Origin: Alcanivorax sp. 24
Lineage (GTDB): Bacteria; Pseudomonadota; Gammaproteobacteria; Pseudomonadales; Alcanivoracaceae
DNA: 64,000 nucleotides
Reading direction: 5' to 3'
Assembly (NCBI RefSeq): GCF_004360225.1
Contig: NZ_SNUA01000002.1
Span: 124,001-188,000 of the forward strand
Made by a program: the position numbers and the translations under genes. The notes under the pieces are model-generated. The model did no database searches, was not told the origin of the DNA, and saw only the letters and a program-made list of their open reading frames with translations. Positions 18,901-26,956 of this stretch are shown piece after piece. Position 1 is the first letter of the stretch; the number at the start of each line of letters is the position of its first letter.

Positions 18901-19487
18901 AGCATTGGCGTTTTGTCCTGTTGCTGTCGATTCTGTTCGGCGTTACCGGCTGTGGCATCAATAACATTCCCACCTATGATGAGCAGGTGAAGGCAGCCTG
19001 GGGACAGGTGGAGAACCAGTATCAGCGGCGCGCGGATCTGGTGCCCAACCTGGTCAGTACGGTACGGGGCTACATGGAACACGAGCGGGATGTGCTGGTG
19101 GAGGTCACCGAAGCCCGCGCCAAGGTCGGTTCCATTCAGGCCGATGAAAGTCTGATCAACGACCCGCAGAAGCTGCAGCAGTTCGAGGCGGCGCAGCAGC
19201 AACTCGGTTCTGCTTTGCAGCGCCTGATGGTGGTGGTGGAGCGCTATCCGGATCTCAAGGCCAACCAGAACTTCCTGGCCTTGCAATCGCAGTTGGAAGG
19301 CACCGAGAACCGTATCGCCGTGGCGCGCCGGGACTACATCACCGCGGTGCAGCAGTACAACACCGAGATACGCACCTTCCCGGGGCGGATCTGGCACGGC
19401 ATCCTTTACAGCGACATGGAAGTGCGTCCTTCCTTCGAAGCCACCACGGAAGGGGCGGAACAAGCGCCCCAGGTTAACTTCAACTGA
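18897..19487 (+). CDS. lemA: LemA family lipoprotein
   Basis: The 196-residue protein has a lipoprotein signal (LLLSILFGVTGCG; lipobox VTGC). The LemA helical domain follows: YDEQVKAAWGQVENQYQRRADLVPNLVSTVRGY is characteristic. LemA proteins are membrane-anchored helical bundles of unclear role. They are regularly encoded with TPM-domain proteins, as here, where the next gene overlaps by one base. Confidence 0.92.
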   Translation: MKHWRFVLLLSILFGVTGCGINNIPTYDEQVKAAWGQVENQYQRRADLVPNLVSTVRGYMEHERDVLVEVTEARAKVGSIQADESLINDPQKLQQFEAAQQQLGSALQRLMVVVERYPDLKANQNFLALQSQLEGTENRIAVARRDYITAVQQYNTEIRTFPGRIWHGILYSDMEVRPSFEATTEGAEQAPQVNFN

Positions 19488-20218
19488 TGCGATTACTGCT
19501 CTGCACTCTGCTGATGCTGGTGCTGCCCACGGCCTGGGCGGCGCCGGAATTCCCCGCTCTGACCGGCCGTGTGGTGGATAATGCCGGCCTGCTTTCTTCG
19601 CAACAGGCACGGGCACTGGAGCAGCGCCTGGCCGAGGCCGAGAGCCGCACCTCCAACCAGGTCGTCGTGGTGACCCTGCCGGATCTGCAGGGCTACACCA
19701 TCGAGGACTACGGCTATCAGTTGGGCCGGGCCTGGGGGCTCGGCCAGGTCGAGCACGATAACGGTGCCTTGCTGATCGTCGCCCCCAATGAACGCAAGGT
19801 GCGCATTGAGGTGGGCTATGGACTTGAGGGTGTGCTCACCGATGCTCTGTCCCACTCCATTATCCAGAACGGGATTCTGCCCGCGTTCCGCCAGGGTGAT
19901 TTCGCCACCGGCATCGAACAGGGCGTGACCGCCATTCTTGCCGCCATCAACGGCGAATACACCGCCCCGGTCAAGAAAACCAATAAAGGCAGCAGTCTCC
20001 AGGCGCTGATCTATCTGATCGTGCTGGTGGTGCTGACCATGCTGCTGACTTTCGGCGGCGGCGGTCGTGGTGGCGGCCGTCGACGGGGACTGTTCGCTCC
20101 GATCATGATCGGCGGAATGGGCGGCTTTGGCGGCGGAGGTGGTGGTGGTTTTGGCGGCGGCGGCTTCGGTGGAGGCGGCGGCGGCTTTGGGGGCGGTGGC
20201 GCCTCGGGAGGCTGGTGA
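19487..20218 (+). CDS. TPM domain protein, YgcG-like
   Basis: The 243-residue protein has a signal peptide (LLCTLLMLVLPTAWA). A TPM domain spans about residues 24-150 (VVDNAGLLSS...SNQVVVVTLPDLQGYTIEDY). One membrane helix (LIYLIVLVVLTMLLTFGG) precedes a glycine-rich tail of GGGGF-type repeats. This matches YgcG/Psb32-type proteins, thought to act in membrane or photosystem quality control. Start and stop overlap both neighbours, which shows a tight operon. Confidence 0.9.
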   Translation: MRLLLCTLLMLVLPTAWAAPEFPALTGRVVDNAGLLSSQQARALEQRLAEAESRTSNQVVVVTLPDLQGYTIEDYGYQLGRAWGLGQVEHDNGALLIVAPNERKVRIEVGYGLEGVLTDALSHSIIQNGILPAFRQGDFATGIEQGVTAILAAINGEYTAPVKKTNKGSSLQALIYLIVLVVLTMLLTFGGGGRGGGRRRGLFAPIMIGGMGGFGGGGGGGFGGGGFGGGGGGFGGGGASGGW

Positions 20219-20829
20219 TGTTATTGAATGAAGAAAACCAAAACCGGGTGTCCCGCGCCATTGCCGCGGTGGAAAAGGACACCGACGCTGAACTGGTGAC
20301 AGTGCTGGCCCGGCAGGCCGACAACTATCGCTATATTCCGATGATGTGGGCGGCGCTGCTGTCCCTGCTGGTGCCACTGATCCTCGCCTTCACGCCGATC
20401 TGGCTGGCTCCGCTGGAAGTGCTGCTGGCACAGTGGACCACCCTGGTGGTGCTGGCACTGGTGTTCCGCTGGCCTCCGCTGATGATGCGGCTGGTACCCG
20501 CCTCGGTGAAACAGCGCCGCGCCGCGGACCTGGCCCGGCGGGTGTTTCTGGATCAGGGGCTGCACCACACCAAGGGCGGTACCGGCGTCTTGATCTTCGT
20601 CTGCGAAGCGGAGCACTACGTGGAAATCCTGGCGGACCAGGGTATTGCCCGCCACGTGCCCAACGAACGCTGGCAGTCCATCGTCGATACCTTCACGGCT
20701 CACGTGAAGGCCAGGGATACCCTGAATGGCTTCCTGGAATGCGTGGCCAGCTGTGGCGATGAGTTGATCACCCACGTGCCGGCCACCGAGCAGAAGAATG
20801 AACTGCCCAATCATTTGATTGTGCTGTAA
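20218..20829 (+). CDS. TPM domain protein, membrane-bound
   Basis: The 203-residue protein begins with a short TPM-like part (NRVSRAIAAVEKDTDAELVTVLARQAD). Two hydrophobic hairpin segments (about 40-60 and 70-90) are followed by a second TPM part (HHTKGGTGVLIFVCEAEHYVEILADQGIARHV). It is the usual partner of LemA and YgcG. The ATG overlaps the previous stop (TGATG); a GTG three bases earlier is possible. Confidence 0.88.
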   Translation: MLLNEENQNRVSRAIAAVEKDTDAELVTVLARQADNYRYIPMMWAALLSLLVPLILAFTPIWLAPLEVLLAQWTTLVVLALVFRWPPLMMRLVPASVKQRRAADLARRVFLDQGLHHTKGGTGVLIFVCEAEHYVEILADQGIARHVPNERWQSIVDTFTAHVKARDTLNGFLECVASCGDELITHVPATEQKNELPNHLIVL

Positions 20830-20868
20830 GAAACGTGTTGTAAGAAAAAGGCGCCGTAGGGAAGGGAC

Positions 20869-21174
20869 ATGGAGAGCGTGGAACTCGTATTCGAAATGAC
20901 CACCTGGGATTACATCACCATGGTGTTCTGGTGGCTGTTTCCGTTGCTGTTCAGCGTGGGCTATACCTTTGCGTTCCGGCGGCGCCTGTATCTCCACCTT
21001 CAGTTTGCCGTACTGGCCACTGTATGCGGGTACACCGGCTATGCGGGTATCCCGTTTGTCTGGGGGCAGTCCGGTCCGGTGGTCAATGCGCTCTCCACCT
21101 GGTGGGTCATCTGCTGCCCCTTCGTGCTACACCTGATCCGGGCCTTCCGGGTCCCGGGCAAGGCGCGCGGTTAG
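20869..21174 (+). CDS. Hypothetical small membrane protein
   Basis: This 101-residue protein has about three hydrophobic segments (VFWWLFPLLFSVGYTFAF, FAVLATVCGYTGYAGIPF, WWVICCPFVLHLIRAF). AAGGGAC precedes the ATG. It lies 39 bp behind the TPM gene and may be the last gene of that unit. I do not recognise a family. Confidence 0.6.
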   Translation: MESVELVFEMTTWDYITMVFWWLFPLLFSVGYTFAFRRRLYLHLQFAVLATVCGYTGYAGIPFVWGQSGPVVNALSTWWVICCPFVLHLIRAFRVPGKARG

Positions 21175-21192
21175 ACGGAACGGGGTTTCTTG

Positions 21193-21249
21193 TACTCATA
21201 TACGAGTAAAAATAGCCTTTAATCTCGTTTCTTACTCATATATGAGTAA
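21193..21249. promoter_or_regulatory. Pair of operator-like palindromes
   Basis: TACTCATATACGAGTA (21193-21208) and the perfect palindrome TTACTCATATATGAGTAA (21232-21249) are centred 40 bp apart, about four helical turns. They look like two binding sites for one dimeric protein. They lie between a plus-strand gene end and the tail of the minus-strand tRNA repeat array, so the regulated gene is not obvious. Confidence 0.5.
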
Positions 21250-21317
21250 AGCTCCCTTCATGGTGCTCCATCTGAGTTCGTGCGCGTTAAGAGACGAGTC
21301 CGGACCGTCAGAAACAA

Positions 21318-21634
21318 AAAAGGCTGCTCGATTGAGCAGCCTTTCCTGGATATTGGTAGCAACGGGCGGACTTGAACGGGCAGGCCGCCTGCGTCGACCC
21401 CAGCCCAGAAAAAGCAGGGTCGGCCCCTGGATCAGAACCTTGGCCCGCCTGAAACAAAAAAGGCTGCTCAACTGAGCAGCCTTTCCTGGATATTTGGTAG
21501 CAAGGGGCGGACTTGAACGGGCAGGCCGCCTGCGTCGACCCCAGCCCAGAAAAAGCAGGGTCGGCCCCTGGATCAGAACCTTGGCCCGCCTGAAACAAAA
21601 AGGCTGCTCAACTGAGCAGCCTTCCCTGGATATA
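21318..21634 (-). repeat. Tandem ~140-bp repeats carrying the tRNA-Met 3' end and a terminator
   Basis: Reading away from tRNA-Met, the 24 bases of the tRNA 3' end (TGGTAGCAAGGGGCGG... on the plus strand) recur at 21495-21518 and, with one change, at 21354-21377. A terminator hairpin (AAGGCTGCTC...GAGCAGCCTT plus T-run) recurs with starts at 21601, 21461 and 21321. The period is 140 bp. The filler between copies is almost identical in both units. The layout parallels the rtT repeats behind E. coli tyrT (established example). Confidence 0.88.
21594..21624 (-). terminator. Rho-independent terminator of tRNA-Met
   Basis: On the minus strand, AAGGCTGCTCAGTTGAGCAGCC followed by a T-run forms a strong stem-loop 10-12 bases after the tRNA CCA end. 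Two further copies follow downstream in the repeat array. Confidence 0.88.
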
Positions 21635-21711
21635 TGGTAGCAAGGGGCGGACTTGAACCGCCGACCCCAGCATTATGAGTGCTGTGCTCTAACCAGCTGA
21701 GCTACCTTGCC
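21635..21711 (-). tRNA. tRNA-Met (CAT anticodon), elongator type
   Basis: The 77-nt cloverleaf reads GGCAAGGTAGCTCAGCTGG at its 5' end. The anticodon loop is CTCATAA with anticodon CAT, the T-arm is GGCGGTTCAAGTCCGCC, and CCA is encoded. The acceptor stem starts with a paired G-C, so it is not the initiator tRNA. Confidence 0.95.
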
Positions 21712-21728
21712 ATGTTTCAAGGCCGCGA

Positions 21729-21757
21729 ATTGTCCGTGAGCTCCGGGGCGCTGTCAA
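21729..21757 (-). promoter_or_regulatory. tRNA-Met promoter
   Basis: On the minus strand TTGACA (21752-21757) and GACAAT (21729-21734) are 17 bp apart and end 18 bp before the tRNA. A GC-rich spacer follows the -10, as in stable RNA promoters. Confidence 0.7.
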
Positions 21758-21853
21758 GAACGAGGGGGTCGATCCGGGCCATTTCGGGAACCAACCGTCT
21801 ATTTCTTGTTCAGACCTTTTTACATGAGAACGGTTATCAATTATTCTCCGATA

Positions 21854-21886
21854 ATACTTGACTGATTTGGTTGGTCTTTATAGTCT
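21854..21886 (+). promoter_or_regulatory. iscR promoter with IscR type 1-like half site
   Basis: TTGACT (from 21858) and TAGTCT or TATAGT 15-17 bp later form a sigma-70 promoter. The left part, ATACTTGACTGATTT, matches the left half of the IscR type 1 box found upstream of sufB in this window (ATACCTGACTAAATT). Autoregulation by Fe-S IscR is the likely meaning. Confidence 0.65.
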
Positions 21887-21917
21887 GACTTCCTATTCAC
21901 GTACCAAAGGTGTGGGT

Positions 21918-22391
21918 ATGCGATTAACCACCAAAGGCCGATACGCGGTGACCGCGATGCTGGATCTGGCTCTTCATGCGGATGAGGGTCCGGTATCCCT
22001 GGCGGATATCTCCGAGCGTCAGGGAATTTCCATTTCCTATCTGGAGCAGCTGTTCGCCAAGTTGCGGCGGCGGCATCTGGTCAGCAGTGTGCGCGGCCCA
22101 GGCGGTGGCTACAGGCTGAGCCGGGACAGCGACGATATTGATGTGGCCTCGGTGATCGCCGCCGTGGACGAGTCCGTGGATGCCACCCGTTGTGGCGGCA
22201 ATGGTGACTGCCAGGATGGCCACATTTGTCTGACGCACCACCTCTGGTGTGATCTGTCGGATCAGATCCAGGATTTCCTGTCGCACATCACCCTGGGCGA
22301 ACTGGTCTCCCGCAATGAAGTACGGCAGGTGGCGGAACGCCAGAAGATCACGCAAAGCCAACTGAACCGGGTGCCGGTCAGCACGCTTTGA
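21918..22391 (+). CDS. iscR: Rrf2 family regulator IscR
   Basis: The 157-residue regulator has an N-terminal winged helix ([20 protein letters not shown]). Its [2Fe-2S] ligands Cys92, Cys98, Cys104 and His107 are in the same positions as in E. coli IscR. It senses Fe-S supply and adjusts isc/suf transcription. The start chosen is the conserved [10 protein letters not shown]; the in-frame codon at 21858 falls in the promoter. An IscS-like gene follows after 32 bp. A type 1 box also precedes sufB, about 8 kb away. Confidence 0.95.
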   Translation: MRLTTKGRYAVTAMLDLALHADEGPVSLADISERQGISISYLEQLFAKLRRRHLVSSVRGPGGGYRLSRDSDDIDVASVIAAVDESVDATRCGGNGDCQDGHICLTHHLWCDLSDQIQDFLSHITLGELVSRNEVRQVAERQKITQSQLNRVPVSTL

Positions 22392-22423
22392 TCCCTCCAT
22401 TATCAACACAGTAATCAACGTCC

Positions 22424-23584
22424 ATGTCGCAAGCGGTTTATCTGGATTACGCCGCCACCACCCCGGTGGACCCCCGGGTGGTGGAGGCGATGGTGCGTTT
22501 TCTCGGGCCGGACGGCACCTTCGGGAATCCGGCATCGCGCAGCCATCTTTACGGCTGGCTGGCGGAGGAGGCGGTGGAAAGTGCCCGGCGGCAGGTGGCG
22601 GACGCCCTCAACGCCGACCCCAGGGAAGTCGTCTGGACCAGCGGCGCCACCGAGGCTAACAACCTGGCCATCAAGGGCGTTCTGGAGCAGCGGGGCGGGG
22701 GGCACGTGATCACCTCCGCCACTGAGCACAAGGCGGTGCTGGACCCCTGCGGCTGGCTGGAAGGGCGTGGCGTCGAGGTCACCTATCTGGCGCCGGAACC
22801 GGATGGCCGGATCACCCCGCGGGCGGTGGAAGAGGCGATGCGCGAGGACACCGTGCTGGTGTCGATCATGCACGCCAACAACGAAACCGGCGTGATCAAC
22901 GACATCGGCGCCATTGGCGCCTTGTGCCGGGAGCGTGGCGTTCTGTTTCACACCGACGCCGCCCAGACCATGGGCAAGTTGCCATTGGATGTTCGGGAAA
23001 CAGCGGTGGACCTGGTCTCCCTGTGTGCCCACAAGATCTACGGCCCGAAAGGCATCGGCGCGCTCTATGTGCGGCGCCATCCGGATGTGCGGGTCGCCGC
23101 TCAGATCCATGGCGGCGGCCATGAGCGCGGCATGCGTTCAGGCACTTTGCCCGCCCATCAGATCGTGGCCATGGGGGAGGCGCTGTCATTGGCCATGGCC
23201 GGCCGGGATGAAGAGAACACGCGAATCGCCGCGTTGCGGGATCGCTTGTGGGATGGCATCCGGACGCTGCCCGGCGTGTCCCTCAACGGTGCCGGCGCGC
23301 CGCGTTTACCCGGCCATATGAACGTGGCGTTCGAAGGGTTGGAAGGGGAGATGCTGCTGACCGCGTTGACCGGCGTGGCGGTGTCCACCGGGTCCGCCTG
23401 CACCTCGGCGTCGCTGGAACCGTCCTATGTGCTCAAGGCGATGGGGGTGTCCGATTCGCTGGCACACGGCTCGCTGCGCTTCTCGGTGGGCCGCTTCACC
23501 GATGAGACTCAAATCGACACGGTAATACAGAATGTGACGCAGGTGGTCACCCGCCTGCGTGACGTTGCTGCTCAAAGGGGATAA
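22424..23584 (+). CDS. iscS: Cysteine desulfurase, IscS/NifS-like
   Basis: This 386-residue PLP enzyme takes sulfur from cysteine for Fe-S clusters and tRNA thiolation. [13 protein letters not shown] starts the protein, the PLP lysine is in [10 protein letters not shown] and the persulfide cysteine is Cys326 in [10 protein letters not shown]. It is about 18 residues shorter than E. coli IscS (404). It sits with iscR but is not followed by iscU, iscA, hscBA or fdx. A separate sufS lies in the facing operon. Confidence 0.9.
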   Translation: MSQAVYLDYAATTPVDPRVVEAMVRFLGPDGTFGNPASRSHLYGWLAEEAVESARRQVADALNADPREVVWTSGATEANNLAIKGVLEQRGGGHVITSATEHKAVLDPCGWLEGRGVEVTYLAPEPDGRITPRAVEEAMREDTVLVSIMHANNETGVINDIGAIGALCRERGVLFHTDAAQTMGKLPLDVRETAVDLVSLCAHKIYGPKGIGALYVRRHPDVRVAAQIHGGGHERGMRSGTLPAHQIVAMGEALSLAMAGRDEENTRIAALRDRLWDGIRTLPGVSLNGAGAPRLPGHMNVAFEGLEGEMLLTALTGVAVSTGSACTSASLEPSYVLKAMGVSDSLAHGSLRFSVGRFTDETQIDTVIQNVTQVVTRLRDVAAQRG

Positions 23585-23667
23585 GCGGCTCTTTTTGTCT
23601 GACGGAAGGCTCCGTAACCGGCGTGCTGCTTGCTTAGGTGTTGTCACACCAAAGGACGGAGCCAACC

Positions 23668-24210
23668 ATGCACGGAGTGATCCTTGCTCATCTGCGTCAT
23701 TTCGTTACCGACCGCTATGGTCAGTCGGTATGGGATGACGTCAATCACCGAGCAGGTCTGACCGACTGCCTGCACGTGCCGATTCAACTTTACCCGGACA
23801 ATCATCTGGAAGACCTGATGACGGCGCTGCAGTCGGTCACCGGACTGCACCGTGATGATTTGCTGGAGGAATTCGGCGCCTGGGTGATCCCGCCCCTGAT
23901 CAATATGTACCGGGCGATGATTCCACGGGAATGGGACGCGGTGGCGTTCCTGCTCAACGTGGAGGAACGCATCCATCAGCGAGTCATTCGTCTGAAGAAC
24001 CCGGAGGCGACGCCGCCGCGCATTGATGTGCGTGAGTTGGAACCACGCGTGCTGCAGGTGGAATACCGTTCCCACCGGGATCTGAGCTTGCTGGCGCTGG
24101 GCTGCGTCCACGGCGTGGCGGCGTTCTACGGGGAGAAGGTGGAGATACTGGAATCGGAGCAGGTGGACGGTGTGCGGCGCTTCGTGGTGCGCCTGGAACA
24201 CGCCGCCTGA
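23668..24210 (+). CDS. H-NOX haem-NO-binding protein
   Basis: This 180-residue protein is a complete H-NOX domain. The proximal haem ligand is His103 (RIHQRVIRLKNPEATPP), and the YxSxR haem-propionate motif is Tyr133, Ser135, Arg137 (YRSHR). Both are within two residues of the classic positions (His102; Tyr131/Ser133/Arg135). H-NOX proteins bind NO in ferrous haem and usually control a histidine kinase or cyclic-di-GMP enzyme encoded next door. Here the neighbours are iscR-iscS and the suf operon. The start at 23668 has AAGGACGGAG upstream. Confidence 0.88.
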   Translation: MHGVILAHLRHFVTDRYGQSVWDDVNHRAGLTDCLHVPIQLYPDNHLEDLMTALQSVTGLHRDDLLEEFGAWVIPPLINMYRAMIPREWDAVAFLLNVEERIHQRVIRLKNPEATPPRIDVRELEPRVLQVEYRSHRDLSLLALGCVHGVAAFYGEKVEILESEQVDGVRRFVVRLEHAA

Positions 24211-24225
24211 ATTCGGCGATGGCCG

Positions 24226-24678
24226 TCAGGCGGCCATCGCCGCCGCTTCCTGTTTGATACGGGCCACCATGGCGCGCAGGCCGTTGCCACGGGTGGGGCT
24301 GAGATGACCGAACAGGTCGATGTCCTGGAAGAAGGCGTCCATGTCCACCGCCGCGATCTGTTCCGGCGAGCGGCGGTTGAGGGCGGTGAGCACGATCGCC
24401 GCCAGCCCGCGCACGATGATGGCGTCGGAATCCACCGCCAGATACAGGCGACCCTCGCTGTCATCATAGTCGGTGACCAGCCATACCTGGCTCTGGCAGC
24501 CGCGCACGAAGCGGTCTTCGGTGCGCAAGGACTCCGGCAGTTCCGGCAGTTGCTTGCCGAGATCAATGATGTAGCGGTAGCGCTCTTCCCAGTCGTCCAG
24601 GAATTCCAGGTCGTCACGGACATCCTCGGCGGTGACGTTCTTACCTAGCTTGATGTCACGGATATTAAAGTCGGACAC
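24226..24678 (-). CDS. sufE: Cysteine desulfuration protein SufE
   Basis: The 150-residue sulfur acceptor takes persulfide from SufS on Cys61 (FVRGCQSQVWLV) and hands it to SufB. The family's RYRYIIDLGKQLPELP motif is present. It is the last gene of the suf operon, separated from sufT by a 115-bp spacer that holds inverted heptamer-repeat arms and may reduce its transcription. It converges on the H-NOX gene, 15 bp away. Confidence 0.93.
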   Translation of the reverse strand: MSDFNIRDIKLGKNVTAEDVRDDLEFLDDWEERYRYIIDLGKQLPELPESLRTEDRFVRGCQSQVWLVTDYDDSEGRLYLAVDSDAIIVRGLAAIVLTALNRRSPEQIAAVDMDAFFQDIDLFGHLSPTRGNGLRAMVARIKQEAAAMAA

Positions 24679-24695
24679 GTCGTTTTACTCCGTGG

Positions 24696-24795
24696 CCTGA
24701 CGCCGGACGCCTGACGCCGGACGCAAAAAAGCGGGTCGCTCTTTCGAGGCATTTGGCTTTTAGCGTCCGGCGTCTGGCGTCCAGCATCCGGCGTT
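24696..24795. repeat. Heptamer (GGACGCC) repeat arms, inverted, between sufT and sufE
   Basis: GACGCCGGACGCCTGACGCC on the left and GCGTCCGGCGTCTGGCGTCC on the right are inverted degenerate heptamer tracts around a T-rich centre. Similar tracts occur at 35346-35458, 48472-48614 and 59275-59311. Confidence 0.75.
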
Positions 24796-25354
24796 AAAAC
24801 AATCCCAGTTCCAGTTGGGCCTCTTCGGTCATCATATCCCGGCTCCAGGGCGGATCGAACACCAGCGCCACTTCCACTTTGTCCACATTGGGGACCTTGG
24901 CGAGCCGGTCTTCCACATCGCCGACCAGGACAGGCCCCATGCCGCAAGTGGGAGCGGTGAGCGTCATCCGTACCTGCACCACATTCTGGTCGTCCCTGCG
25001 AATCACATCGCAGCCGTAAACCAGGCCCAGGTCGACAACGTTTACCGGAATTTCCGGGTCGTAGATGGTTTTCAGGGTCTTCTGAAGATCCTCGTCCCGT
25101 ACCGTGCCGTCCGCTTCGGGTGCATCGAAGTCCAGTTCCAGAGGCTGCTGGCCGATGGCGTCCGCGTCGGTGCCGTCAATACGCGCCATATTGCCGTTCA
25201 CGGTCACCGTATAAGTGCCGCCCAGCGCCTGACGCAGATTGACGAAGGCGTTCTTCTTGATGGTGATGCGGGTGCCGCTGGGAACCCGCCGGGCGGGCAC
25301 ATCCCGGCTGACCACCACGGTGCGTTGCTCTGAGGTAGAAGGGGCGCTGGTCAA
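24794..25354 (-). CDS. sufT: Fe-S assembly protein SufT
   Basis: The 186-residue protein has a SufT-specific N-terminal part (about 1-80) followed by a MIP18/DUF59 domain (YDPEIPVNVVDLGLVYG). The conserved cysteine is in TAPTCGMGP. SufT helps mature Fe-S proteins under high demand. It lies between sufA and sufE in the suf operon, 5 bp after sufA. Confidence 0.92.
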   Translation of the reverse strand: MTSAPSTSEQRTVVVSRDVPARRVPSGTRITIKKNAFVNLRQALGGTYTVTVNGNMARIDGTDADAIGQQPLELDFDAPEADGTVRDEDLQKTLKTIYDPEIPVNVVDLGLVYGCDVIRRDDQNVVQVRMTLTAPTCGMGPVLVGDVEDRLAKVPNVDKVEVALVFDPPWSRDMMTEEAQLELGLF

Positions 25355-25359
25355 GACCT

Positions 25360-25719
25360 TCAGACCTCGTGCACGGTGAAACTTTCACCGCAGCCGCATT
25401 CGCCGGTGGCGTTGGGGTTGCGGAACTTGAACAGGCTGTTGACGCCCTCGGTGACGTAATCGATTTCAAGGCCGTTGAGCATCACCAGCCATTTTTCCGG
25501 CACGTAGAGCGCAATGCCGTCGATATCGAAGCGCTTGTCGTCCTCGCGCGGTTCGTCGACGAAGTCGAGCACGTACATATAACCGGAGCAACCGGACTCA
25601 TCCAGATTCAAGCGGATACCGGCGGCGCCGGCGCGCTCGATCTCCTTGAGAGCCTGGCGGCGGGCGGATTCGGTCAGGTGAATTTGCGCCTGGCCGGGCA
25701 CGAAAGTCTGTACCGTCAT
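25360..25719 (-). CDS. sufA: A-type Fe-S carrier, SufA/HesB family
   Basis: The 119-residue A-type carrier has the three metal-ligand cysteines Cys44 (ESGCSGYMY), Cys108 and Cys110 (GECGCGESF). It carries Fe-S clusters from SufBCD to target proteins. The start is placed at MTVQTFVPG; the longer frame to 25797 overlaps sufS and is rejected. It is encoded 22 bp after sufS. Confidence 0.92.
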   Translation of the reverse strand: MTVQTFVPGQAQIHLTESARRQALKEIERAGAAGIRLNLDESGCSGYMYVLDFVDEPREDDKRFDIDGIALYVPEKWLVMLNGLEIDYVTEGVNSLFKFRNPNATGECGCGESFTVHEV

Positions 25720-25741
25720 GACATCATCACCTATAGAGCAT

Positions 25742-26956
25742 CTATAGAAAGGAACGTACTTTATGGAGCGCCTGGAACAGGACGTCCACCTCATCAAGGG
25801 TATTGTAGATCGAAAACGAGGCGCGCACGGTACCGGGAATGCCGAGGCTGTCCATCAGCGGCATGCAGCAATGATGCCCGGTGCGCACCGCCACGCCTTG
25901 CTTGTCCAGCAACACGCCGACATCGGCGGGGTGGGCGCCGTCCAACAGGAACGACAATACACTGGCCTTGGTGGCGGCGTTACCGATGATTTTCAACCCC
26001 GGGAACGCCTCCGCCTGTTCATGGGCGGCGCTCAACAGAGCGCTCTCATGGGCCGCCAGCGCGTCCCGGTCCTGTTCCTGGAGCCAGCGGATGGCCGCTC
26101 CCAGGCCCACCGCGCCGGCGATGTTCGGCGTGCCCGGTTCGAATTTATACGGCAACTGATTCCAGGTGCTTTTCTCGAACGTCACCACTTCGATCATCTC
26201 GCCGCCGGTCTGGTAAGGCGGCATGGCCTCCAGCAGCTCACGACGGCCGTACAGCGCGCCGATGCCGGTGGGGCCGAACACCTTATGACCGGAGAAGGCA
26301 TAGAAGTCACAGTCCAGCGCGCGCACGTCCACCGGGAAGTGAGACACCGCCTGGGCGCCGTCCACCAGGGTGATGGCGCCAGCGGTCCGGGCGGCGGCGA
26401 TCAACTCCGCCACCGGCGTTACCGAGCCCAGGCTGTTGGAGACATGGGACAGGGCCACGATGCGGGTGCGCTCATTCAGTAACCGGTGGAACGTCTCGGT
26501 ATCGACACTGCCGTCCTCGCGCAGCGGCACCACTTTGAGACTGGCGCCGGTGGCCAGGCAGGCCTGCTGCCAGGGCACGATGTTGGCGTGGTGCTCCAGG
26601 GTGGTGATCAGCACTTCGTCACCGGCTTTGAGCCGCTCGCGGCCGATGCACTGGGCCACCAGATTGATGCCCTCGGTGGTGCCCTTGGTCCAGATGATCT
26701 CCTCGCGATCGGCGTTGAGGAACGCCGCCACGGTATCCCGCGCCGCCTCGAAGTCCGCGGTGGCGCGGTCACTCAGGTAATGAGCGCCCCGGTGTACGTT
26801 ACTGTTGGTGGTCTGGTAGTAATCCCGTATCGCGTCGATCACCCCCCGCGGTTTTTGCGTGGTGGCGGCGTTATCCAGGTACACCAGCGGTTTGCCGTTG
26901 GCCTCCTGGTGGAGAACCGGGAAGGCGTCGCGCAGCGCGGGAATGTTCAGGGTCAT
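25742..26956 (-). CDS. sufS: Cysteine desulfurase SufS
   Basis: The 404-residue group II desulfurase has the PLP lysine in YAFSGHKVFGPTG and the active cysteine in AVRTGHHCCMPL. It starts at MTLNIPALRDAFP, overlapping the sufD stop (ATGA); the frame upstream is a shadow inside sufD. SufE is its partner and lies at the operon end. The genome therefore has at least two desulfurases within 5 kb. Confidence 0.94.
   Translation of the reverse strand: MTLNIPALRDAFPVLHQEANGKPLVYLDNAATTQKPRGVIDAIRDYYQTTNSNVHRGAHYLSDRATADFEAARDTVAAFLNADREEIIWTKGTTEGINLVAQCIGRERLKAGDEVLITTLEHHANIVPWQQACLATGASLKVVPLREDGSVDTETFHRLLNERTRIVALSHVSNSLGSVTPVAELIAAARTAGAITLVDGAQAVSHFPVDVRALDCDFYAFSGHKVFGPTGIGALYGRRELLEAMPPYQTGGEMIEVVTFEKSTWNQLPYKFEPGTPNIAGAVGLGAAIRWLQEQDRDALAAHESALLSAAHEQAEAFPGLKIIGNAATKASVLSFLLDGAHPADVGVLLDKQGVAVRTGHHCCMPLMDSLGIPGTVRASFSIYNTLDEVDVLFQALHKVRSFL

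Noticed and set aside
21242-21475. 77-codon frame starting in the second palindrome
   Set aside because: It runs through the repeated tRNA terminators and has no family likeness; the repeats create the frame.
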